From contig JAOXYB010041038.1 in assembly GCA_028565635.1 (NCBI GenBank), forward strand, positions 2,263 through 13,018: 10,756 bases of DNA, read 5' to 3'. Under the pieces are notes generated by a model. That model worked only from the letters and a program-made list of their open reading frames with translations. It was not told where the DNA came from and ran no database searches. Made by a program: the position numbers and the translations under genes. Source of the stretch: Phoronis ovalis. Lineage: Eukaryota > Phoronida > Phoronidae. Shown here one piece after another: positions 1-7,249 of this stretch. Every line of letters starts with the position of its first letter. Within the stretch, counting starts at the first letter, position 1.

Positions 1-247
1 AATGAATCGTGAAAGGTACAAAAACATAAAATGAATCGTGAAAGGTACAAAAACATAAAATGAATCGTGAAAGGTACAAAAACATAAAATGAATCGTGAA
101 AGGTACGAAAGCATAAAATGAATCGTGAAAGGTACGAAAGCATAAAATGAATCGTGAAAGGTACGAAAGCATAAAATGAATGGTGAAAGGTACGAAAGCA
201 TAAAATGAATGGTGAAAGGTACAAAAGCATAAAATGAATGGTGAAAT
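1..247. repeat. 29-bp tandem repeat (satellite/minisatellite) array, 8 full copies plus a partial
   Basis: Copies begin with ATGAAT at 2, 31, 60, 89, 118, 147, 176 and 205, and a partial ninth begins at 234 and decays after about 14 bases. The period is exactly 29 bp with no spacers. Copies 1-3 are identical to each other, copies 4-6 are identical to each other (two A-to-G changes relative to 1-3), copy 7 adds a C-to-G change near the start, and copy 8 reverts one G to A. The array continues off the left edge of the window. The unit contains in-frame stops, so it is not a coding repeat. Confidence 0.97.
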
Positions 248-474
248 TGTATTTTTGTAACAGTGGAGTTACGCCTAGGATGCAAACGTTTGTCTACACC
301 ATGTAGCATTCCTATGTTTGTATGTTTTACTCCGTGTGTATATCTCATCGAATTTGGATTCTGTGAAGACTAAAATTGTGAGAACGTCTAGTCTAAACCA
401 CAAACCAGTATTTAACCGTAGCAGAGCATAACTATGAAACTAATTAAGTAAATGGCAAGAGATAATATATATAT
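248..474. other. Intergenic stretch without recognisable features
   Basis: This non-repetitive sequence lies between the 29-bp array and the first dispersed repeat. I see no open reading frame of note, no RNA gene and no convincing splice or promoter signal. Confidence 0.5.
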
Positions 475-655
475 CCCAGGGGGCACTCTTGTATAAAGTG
501 GGTACCCGTCAGTTTGTGAATAGTCAAAAAAAGGCCGAGCAAGTGGTCCAGGGGCATGAATAAAACACCATCAAAAACAAGACCACCCTCAAAAATGGCA
601 CCCTACTCAAGACTAAAATTTTTCGACTAGCAAATACCCTGAACTGTCACTGAGC
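475..655 (-). repeat. Diverged copy of a dispersed 31-33 bp periodic repeat, minus orientation
   Basis: Read on the minus strand, this stretch shows recurring blocks of a short T-run preceded by AGGGT or GGGGT-like bases, spaced by about 30 bases. It then ends in a GGGTACCCACTTT block followed by GTGCCCCCTGGGAT. The same order of blocks, ending in GGGTACACACTTT and TGCCCCCCTGGGAT, occurs on the plus strand at 10508-10574. The two copies are therefore related and inverted relative to each other. The copy is degenerate and has no coding content. Confidence 0.7.
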
Positions 656-1915
656 ATCTTCATCCCTCACCAAAATTGACCTGAGCAAGACCCAAACGTG
701 TTTCGGTAAATTTAATATTACCTAAGCTGTATCAAACGACTCAGTAATGACGTAACCACTTCCTTTAATACATTTGAATTGAGAATTTATTTGAAACAAA
801 ACCTAGTGAAACCAACAACTGAATAAAAAATGACTTCCCAGCTCTGACTTCCTAAAATGATATCACTCATGTCACCAAAGTATGTCTAGTAATGCAAAGC
901 AGATACCATTACAATTACTTTGATATCTCATGTTCTCATTATAGTAACCAAAACTCTTCAAATAACATATTTAAAATCCGACAGATGTACTTCCAGTCAC
1001 AGTGTATGTAACATTTTTTTAAATAAACAAAAATTTCCAAATGTTAAAAATTCTTTAGAAATGATTGATTAATTTATAACATATACATAAACATTAAAGT
1101 TAAACTTCTTAATCAGTGCTTATTGCATTTGCTTGTACCCAGCACCATATTCCATTCTAATCGCAAATACGATAAAAAAATGATTTTCAATAAAAAGAAA
1201 TTTAATTTCTTTAACATATTCATGTTATCTCTAGTTAAACAGCATCCTGTGTCAATATTGCAAAAGTATGACAGTCATATAAAAAACTGTCCAGATACCA
1301 AATTTATCTCCAAACTGCATATACAGCCTCCTTTGACATTTGTATTTTACATTATTTTCAATCGCAATTATTACACTGCGTCATGAATGTTTGGATATTC
1401 CGCACTATGTGCTGCTGCTAATTCGCGTTGAAGCTGACTTTTCTTCATATTTAGAGGGTAATATTTGCCTGCATGGCTGCAGTGCAGTTATGTTTCTGTA
1501 GTCTTGAGGTGTTGGTGCTTCATGCCTGGCACCATAGCCTATGATGAATACCCTACTAAGCTAAAAAAAATAATATAGGATAAATTGGACTGTTAAAATT
1601 GTATTTCATTCAAAAAAAAGTATAATCACAAATTACCACTGCACTAAATTTGCGAACAAGCATAAAACATTTACAACAGGTCATCCAAAACTTCACACAT
1701 GAATTTCATGACTTGTTTTGTGTGTCATGTATACCACGACAGGAATAAAACAATGGAGTTAATTTGTATTTACCTGTTTTAGCTCTGAACTTTGATACCT
1801 CCTCAAACTGTAAAAAAATTAAAGTTTTTAAAAATAGTTACTAGCAGTTGAAACAAAATTTATTGAATATAGGAATGAATGTGTGCCAATGTTTTGATAT
1901 ACTTGATTGTTGCAG
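656..1915. other. Gene-free AT-rich stretch (intron or intergenic) upstream of the CDC123-like exons
   Basis: No convincing coding segment is visible here. The open frames present lack an ATG start or are low-complexity AT-rich translations. If the exon at 1916 belongs to a multi-exon gene, part of this stretch should be its upstream intron, and its right end is the splice acceptor ending TTGTTGCAG at 1915. I could not find the missing N-terminal exon(s) with confidence. Confidence 0.4.
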
Positions 1916-2211
1916 GCTGTATGGAAATATAGACACATCTAAAGTGATGGAAACTAACTGGAAGAACCATCTGATATCAGACGAAGAATTAAAACTACAG
2001 GCTATGTCAGACAGACTTAATAAATGCCTAAAGGAATTAGTTGAGGATGGTTTTGCATTTGTTAAGACATCGAGTAAGAGTGCCAAAGATGCACCATTAG
2101 TTCAGGAACGATTTAAACAGCTTTATTATAAAGAACTAGAGAAACAAGTAGAAACTAAACGAGGAGATGAAAACACAAAACTCACTTGTTTGTTGCAAGC
2201 AGCATTTGAAG
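1916..2211 (+). pseudogene. CDC123/D123-like ATP-grasp gene, upstream exon (itself intact)
   Basis: Seen: an open segment of about 98 codons bounded by an acceptor (TTGTTGCAG, ending 1915) and a donor (GAAG|GTATCA, GT at 2212-2213). Its product is hydrophilic, with an acidic/basic helical stretch and the motif FVKTSSKSAKDA at 2058-2093. Known: CDC123/D123 proteins are divergent ATP-grasp enzymes. The eIF2-assembly factor CDC123 has a W-S-x-[PR]-x-DA version of this motif, and a second clade has K-x-S-x-R-S-P-K-D-A, whose lysine lies in the nucleotide-binding region. Inferred: this is the ATP-binding half of a member of the second clade. The exon ends in phase 1 inside a glycine codon, and the next homologous segment resumes at 2776 with the two bases that would complete that codon. 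It is called a pseudogene part because the following exon is broken. An alternative reading through 2240 adds nine residues and stops at TGA. The family call rests on motifs here and in the next exon. Confidence 0.65.
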
Positions 2212-2399
2212 GTATCATTAAATGTCCTTTCGAAATCTGATCATTTCCGAACTCATTTGTTGTATAATGTATAATTAGAGCTGTCATTCAAAGAGGATAT
2301 AGATATGTACCACTCGATGGCATACTGGTATGGTTTTTGAAAAAGTCACTGCTAATAGCGAGGTATTTAATTCCTAAGCTCTCTAACCATAGTGCCTCT

Positions 2400-2625
2400 C
2401 ATTGGAATATAGTTTTTGCTCTTTATGGGGTGTTACTAAAAATGCGATCCGTTTGCAGTTTGATAATTTTTTCCAGAGGTTTGAGTTGAAAATGTTCCTT
2501 TCTCAAAGAAAGCTATTTTTGTGTGTTTACCAAGGGGTATATTTTTAACCATTGGTGCTTACTACAGGGTGTTTTTTTTGCTGTCAGGTGCTCACTATGG
2601 GGTTTATTTCACCCATATAGCTAGG
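2400..2625 (+). repeat. Degenerate 33-bp periodic repeat inside the pseudogene intron
   Basis: Blocks of the form (T/C)TTAC-x-A(A/G)GGGT followed by a T-run recur at about 2525, 2558 and 2591, a spacing of 33 bp, with a weaker related block near 2425. The composition and period resemble the arrays at 475-655 (minus strand) and 10395-10525. It lies wholly within the predicted intron between the two CDC123-like exons. Confidence 0.55.
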
Positions 2626-2775
2626 TTGTTTAGCAGTGGTTAAGGTTTGAAAACTTGGGCCTGATAACTCAATCAAAAATTAACCAAATATTTTTGGGGT
2701 GTTAACGCTGCTTAAGATTGGTACTCATTTATGCAGTTAATATTAGCAAAACACAGCCTACGTTTAACTTTTGTG

Positions 2776-2947
2776 GCATTAAAAATAAAAACAGACACGA
2801 AGTCTAGGGCAGATTTTTGCGGAGTGAACGAATATATCAAGATATGTTGTTAGCAACAGAGCAGAAAGAGAGATTTCTGAGCATTTTGTCGTCAGGAAAT
2901 TTTTTCACATTGATGTTGATATGGAGTTTAGGGGATTTGTGTATCAG
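2776..2947 (+). pseudogene. CDC123/D123-like ATP-grasp gene, next exon, broken by a stop, a frameshift and a lost acceptor
   Basis: Seen: in one frame, 2778-2876 reads through GIKNKNRHEV, a TAG at 2805-2807, then GRFLRSERIYQDM and EQKERF. One frame over, from about 2876, it reads EHFVVRKFFHIDVDMEFRG, then FVYQ, ending at a donor CAG|GTGTGT (GT at 2948-2949) in phase 0. Known: CDC123-like proteins follow the nucleotide-binding motif with an S-[ED]-R-[VI]-x-x-D-[LM] helix and an EFR-x-FV strand, in this order and spacing. Inferred: the two frames are one exon that lost a single base, most simply a T in the run at 2874-2876. The acceptor expected at 2774-2775 is TG instead of AG, although the preceding stretch is T-rich. 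Exon boundaries and phases still match the upstream exon, so this is a decayed gene copy and not a processed retrocopy. The homopolymer deletion alone could be a sequencing error; the stop and lost acceptor argue for real decay. Confidence 0.65.
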
Positions 2948-4407
2948 GTGTGTAGGGGACTTGTGTACCCTGGAGAACCACTCCTGTAAATGTCTGGTAA
3001 ACATGCTTGTTAATAATTATAAAACCTATTAGTAAATTTCCAAATCAAAAATTTCAACTGGAAGTTATGAAACCATAAATTCCAATTACGGCCAACCATA
3101 ACTTCGTTAATTCTAAGGCATGTTATAGCTGTTTTTATAATAGTAACGATCGAGAGACGAACGATTTTGCAACATTGTCACATATCAAAATTAAAAAACT
3201 CAAGTGACAACAATATATTTATAAATTAATATAAACATGGGGCACAGAGATTTTTGAATGCAGAACGCAGTCATGGTAAAATCAGAGATTTTAAAACACA
3301 GATGCTTATTTTTTTGATCTAGCACATAAAAACCATCTTGCTATGGTCCAAATCTATTATCTCGGGATAAACAGTAGGAAGGAGACTGGCTGTTGTGCCT
3401 TTTTCGAGATTTGTGACCATGCATCCAAAACACATGTTTATGCTAAATTTGCTTCAATGTTACCTTAAACGTAAATCAATAACAAATATTTTAAGAAGTA
3501 CATGCTATTAAATTTGTACATGTAAATGTGTTTCATATTTGAGCAAGACCAGTTATAACGCATTCTGTACTTCAGATTAAATAGATCATATATTTTGTGT
3601 GTTATGAAAACTATTCATGCGGAGATAACTGGTTGGCTCAATTGTCTTGATACCCTTATTATCTAAAAATCATGAAAATAATAGATGTTTGAAATAATCT
3701 GATAGCGCGTAAAAATTCTGCGGGTTTAAAGCACGTATGTCTGGAAATAAATTATACGAGTAGCTATACTAACATATACACAGAAAATATATGTTCACTG
3801 ATAAACACCCTTAACAATACCGAAATACAGTTATTTGCTTTATTTATCTTATACCATACCTTCATAAAGTATTACATTTCAATAGCAAATCACTACCTCA
3901 TAAATGTAAATGATTTTACTATTTTTTACCATACAAATGCATGCAACCTTGTTCATCTCATATGTCAAAGCACTCTGCATATTATGGGTAATAAAAGTTT
4001 ATATAATGACTGCTTCCAAAGCCACCAATATAAATGCCTATAACTTCAAAATGGATTAATAATTTTGACAACTCTGACTAGTACTTGTGAAAAAATATTC
4101 TTCTAAAATGTACCTAAAGGGATAGTAGGCCTATATGTTATGTTGGTGGCACTTTATTCACTTTAAATGAAAATTCTGCCCTGATAATACCCTTCATTAA
4201 GCAGAAAGACATTCTTGAATACTTTAAATGTTTGTAATTGAAAGATTGACCATACCGTTCTGTCAAGACAGCCCAGTGAAAATTTCAAAATTGGAATTCA
4301 GTGTAAAATCCCACAAGAGCAATAACCCGGACCTTTGGATAACAGAAGCTTAATTTTCAGGATCCGAACAAACTTCACAACTGACACCGTTATTTTTTTC
4401 ATTTTAG
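2948..4407. other. Gene-free stretch, probable intron or intergenic DNA
   Basis: The sequence is AT-rich without a convincing ORF. A T-rich acceptor-like site ending at 3143 precedes a short open stretch (3147-3191) whose residues weakly recall the strand that follows EFRGFV in CDC123-like proteins, but its first codon would be TAA, so I do not call an exon. No other structure stands out. Confidence 0.35.
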
Positions 4408-4587
4408 AATGCGATCAACAGCCTGTCAGAAATCAAAGCTTATTTACGTACTGACCGTGTTAGTGATGTGCTAGAGGATAGGAGAACACTAGATGGCAGT
4501 TTTGTTCCACACGAAAATAATAAAGCACTCAAATCGTGGAAACATTATCCTGTACCAAATCATCAAATCAATCATATCGGGCGATAA
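4408..4587 (+). other. Exon-like open segment of unknown affiliation
   Basis: A strong polypyrimidine tract with AG (TTTTTTTCATTTTAG, AG at 4406-4407) is followed directly by 59 open codons ending in TAA at 4585-4587, and the frame is closed immediately upstream by TAG. The predicted peptide is hydrophilic and contains YLRTDRVSDVLEDRRTLDG. It would follow the upstream donor at 2948 in the right phase (0), but its residues do not look like the continuation of a CDC123-like protein, and no good internal donor is seen. It could be a terminal exon of another transcript or chance. Confidence 0.15.
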
Positions 4588-5607
4588 AGAGGTGTATATA
4601 GTGATTACAGAATCCCAGGAAATAACATTCCAGAATCTAAGGATCCGAAATAAAACCATTAAAAAGCCAGGATGTATATTATTCAACTCTGAATTCCCAG
4701 GAAATTAAACAGTGCAATAATTAGAATGCATAATATTGGTGCAACCAATTTAGACTATTAAATACCTCCAATCATCAACAAAATATCGTGATTGAAACAA
4801 TCTAATAACTTAGTGTCCGAAACGAACAGTAAAAATATATGCATGAATCTGTGTTCTGACTTCATAAAGTAATGAATGATTGATTATGCAGGAAATTATG
4901 ACATCAACTCATCTATATAATATACAGGAGTATAAATATTAACACATATTAATAGGTTCGCTATCATGAAATGTTTTTGCAATAAGCCTGTCTTGTCATT
5001 TAATTTTATTCATTCCTTTATTTTATTTATTAAATAGGTGATAGAACATTATGTAAGTTAAAGTACAGTTTATATCTATATATGTTATTGCTATTGTCAT
5101 AATGTTGATATGTGAATTCATAATGTTCTGTGTATTGCAGAATTTGACTGATAATCATTTTTGTAGGTATAGTTTTCCTAAACGGCTTTCAGTTATGGTG
5201 TTTATATTCATACGTTTCTACATGCATGCTGTAACAAAGTTTTACCTTTTGCATAAGATGAACTTTCTATTAATTGGTCTCTAGCAGTTGACTAAAACAG
5301 TATAGCCTATAATTTTAAAACATCTTTTCACATTTTTTTTCTGATTTTTTTTTTTAAATTATACACATATTTCGATATAATTTTTAGCATGTGAATATTC
5401 ATAAAGTAGGACCGAACTTTATCAGCTAAGAGGCGCCAAACGTCAAAAAAATTTCTGAGTTATATAGGTTGTAGAAATTCTTAAGCGCTGTTTTTAGACA
5501 ATAATAGTTTATAACAGCTAGAGGCTTTTGCAATAATTTCAGCTTCGTGGTAACGATTTCAACACTTGAGTAAATCAACTTATATGAGCATAAGAAAGAA
5601 AAAATGA
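4588..5607. other. Gene-free AT-rich stretch
   Basis: No coding region is supported. A small open frame near 5102-5284 uses a strongly AT-biased codon set and has no recognisable domain. A short phrase around ATTCCCAGGAAAT occurs near 4611 and again near 4693, about 82 bp apart, and may be a trace of an old local duplication. Confidence 0.4.
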
Positions 5608-6175
5608 TTAAGTGAGTTACTCAAAACTCTGGAAGAGATAAATTTAAAGCATATATTTGAAGAAAAATTGGAATGTGACATTGACAGTGCTAGAACTATT
5701 TTATAAAAAAACTCTATTCAATAGTGGGAAACAGAAATGAAAATAAAACCGAAGCTAAGAACCTACCAGTTATTTAAAGAAAAATATGAAGTAGACAACT
5801 ATCTGACAAGAGATTTATCAAGATCCAAGCGTTCTGTATTTGCACAGTTTAGGTGCGGTGTCCTCCCCTTAAAAATTGAAACTGGCAGATTCGGTAAATA
5901 TATACCTGTTGAAGAAAGACTGTGCTCCCTCTGCAATGAAAATGAAATAGAACATGAAATACACTTCTTATGCTCATGTCAAATTTATTCCAACTTGAGA
6001 AGTAATCTATATAAAGATATAACTGTGTTTTCCTGAATTCATAAATCTATATTAAAGACAAATTAAATTTTTTATTGTCGAATGGTAAGGTATGTAAACA
6101 TGTATCGACCTTTGTATATAGTGCGTTTATGTTAATATATATTCTTTTTTCTGTTCTTTTCTGTTGTTTTGCCAC

Positions 6176-6215
6176 TTTTTTTGTTATTATTTTTCTTTTT
6201 TTGTTATTATTTTTA
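6176..6215 (+). repeat. Two-copy 20-bp T-rich tandem duplication in the LINE 3' UTR
   Basis: The T-run followed by GTTATTATTTTT occurs at 6176 and again at 6196, a 20-bp period, followed by a shorter related TATTATTTTT block. It lies within the retrotransposon 3' UTR and probably arose by slippage. Confidence 0.75.
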
Positions 6216-6331
6216 AGTATTATTTTTCTAAAACAGTGACTTATAAGTCCAGTCGGGCTGGGTAGTACTTGCTATTTCATAACTATCAATACTGTAAATT
6301 TAAAAACTACATATCACTTTAATAAATGATT

Positions 6332-6350
6332 TTTGACTTTGACTTTTGAC
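6332..6350 (+). repeat. TTTGACT microsatellite-like tail of the LINE
   Basis: The sequence TTTGACTTTGACTTTTGAC ends the retrotransposon. Short 3' tandem tails of this kind are known from several invertebrate LINE families and mark the reverse-transcription priming end, so the element's 3' boundary is about 6350. Confidence 0.7.
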
Positions 6351-6969
6351 TATTATATTCAAAAAGCTTATTCTTGCAAAGTGAATTTATTTTTGTATTT
6401 ACATAGACAGGTCGTACATAAAATAAGTGTATTCAAAACATTGTCCTATTTAATTTCGATTTATTTATTATAAACATTTAATATAGGAAGCTCAAATTTT
6501 CATTAAAAATAAAATCAAATAATAAAAGATAAACATGAAATGGAGAAAGATGGTTTCTATATAGGGAATAATCTGCACGATTTTATTATATTCAGTCCCG
6601 TGTATTGAGTCACCCAATGTCCCCCTGAGTTAACAGTAATAAATATTATAGTAAAGGATACCTTAATCATACAGTTTTTCATCAAAACATAATTTAATTC
6701 AGATAAGCAAATATTGTGTCCACGCTTTACATTTGAACAGTTTCCTGTGTTGTCAAACTCCACCGTAGCAGAAAGGATGAATGTGTTAGTGAATATCAGG
6801 CGTATTGTTATTTTTTTTTTTTTAAAGGATAGGTTGAATAAATTGAATTAATCAGAGCGACGTTGATTAGTACATGTCAGCCGGTTAAGTATATGTAACG
6901 CTCATAAGCAGTTTCATCATCGAGACGATCATGACGTAGGGATACCACGGGGTCACATCAAAGTGATAA
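6351..6969. other. Gene-free stretch upstream of the receptor gene
   Basis: AT-rich sequence with a long T-run at about 6810-6823. A TGACGT half-CRE occurs at 6932-6937 and a GGTCA nuclear-receptor-type half site at 6951-6955, but single short matches are expected by chance. I see no TATA box that I would defend and no coding region. The promoter and 5' UTR of the receptor presumably lie here or further upstream across an intron. Confidence 0.35.
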
Positions 6970-6970
6970 A

Positions 6971-7039
6971 ATGAGAAGACGGTGGCTTATTCTGAAGTGG
7001 AAATACAACCTGTTCTTGCTGCATACGGACTGTGTATGA
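6971..7039 (+). other. Possible upstream ORF 1 (22 codons) in the receptor leader
   Basis: ATG at 6971 opens a 22-codon frame ending at TGA 7037-7039. Its stop overlaps the ATG of the next short ORF as ATGA. Whether it is in the mature leader depends on the unknown transcription start and on splicing. A donor-like GTGAGT at 7044-7049 could remove the downstream part. Confidence 0.2.
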
Positions 7040-7215
7040 TTGCTGTGAGTAATACAGGTATACATGGCTGCGCGTGGATAAAGGTGGTACAGGGTAACCA
7101 AGAGTTCACAATTAGGAAAAACGATCATAATCCTGTTGGTAAATTAAGAAAACCAGACCCAAACGCTGATTTTATTGTTAACGATATCTTCTTCGCGGAG
7201 GATTCCTGGATTTAG
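7036..7215 (+). other. Possible upstream ORF 2 (59 codons) of unknown function
   Basis: From ATG at 7036 this frame stays open to TAG at 7213-7215, 34 nt before the receptor ATG and in a different frame; without a start it is open from 6970. The peptide contains GCAWIKVVQGNQEFTIRKND and NPVGKLRKPDPNADFIVND. It has a balanced composition, unlike the AT-noise translations elsewhere, but I recognise no domain. It may be a uORF, a remnant exon, or chance. It has no signal peptide or membrane segment. Confidence 0.2.
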
Positions 7216-7249
7216 CATCACTAGAGTAAGGACGGATATAATCAGTCAA

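Larger units (their letters stand above)
5608..6350 (+). mobile_element. 5'-truncated non-LTR retrotransposon (LINE): C-terminus of the reverse transcriptase ORF and 3' UTR
   Basis: Seen: the frame opening at 5608 reads ELLKTLEEINLKHIFEEKL, crosses TAA (5704) and TAG (5722), and continues from 5725 through KLRTYQLFKEKY, LPLKIETGRF and the cysteine/histidine cluster CSLCN...HEIHFLCSC to TGA at 6034. Homologous-looking residues (KLNFLLSNGKV) resume in another frame from 6060. Known: many invertebrate LINE polyproteins end in W...KLRTY...ETGRF...R-x-C-x-x-C...E-x-E-x-H-x-x-x-x-C, a zinc-binding module after the reverse transcriptase. Then come a T-rich 3' UTR, AATAAA at 6321-6326 and a TTTGACT-type tail at 6332-6350, typical of the element's 3' terminus. 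Inferred: a dead, 5'-truncated insertion on the plus strand. The clade (CR1/L2/jockey-like) cannot be settled from this fragment. Target-site duplications were not identified. Confidence 0.85.

Noticed and set aside
1-247. CRISPR-like array (29-bp repeat length)
   Set aside because: Units abut directly with no spacers, and the surrounding sequence is eukaryotic; it is a tandem satellite.
1123-1386. 87-codon plus-strand open frame
   Set aside because: It starts at TTG, its composition is AT-driven (Lys/Asn/Phe/Ile-rich), and no domain or splice context supports it.
1841-2086. Minus-strand open frame opposite the CDC123-like exon
   Set aside because: It is the antisense shadow of the upstream exon, which has the recognisable motifs and splice sites.
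2214-2240. Read-through of the upstream CDC123-like exon to TGA at 2240 as a terminal exon
   Set aside because: The family continues well past this point, a good donor lies at 2212, and matching residues resume at 2776.
4489-4708. Overlapping short open frames on both strands
   Set aside because: Neither has an identifiable domain; they overlap each other and the exon-like segment and look like AT-rich noise.
5102-5284. 60-codon plus-strand open frame with hydrophobic segments
   Set aside because: Phe/Ile/Leu/Met richness follows from T-rich DNA; there is no domain, conserved context or start evidence.
6557-6763. 68-codon minus-strand open frame
   Set aside because: No recognisable motif or supporting signals; it lies in the AT-rich receptor upstream flank.
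6932-6955. TGACGT and GGTCA as promoter elements of the receptor
   Set aside because: Single short matches occur by chance at this length, and no transcription start is known.
7175-7249. Upstream extension of the receptor by 25 codons
   Set aside because: The extension begins at TTG; animal genes start at ATG, and the first in-frame ATG is 7250.
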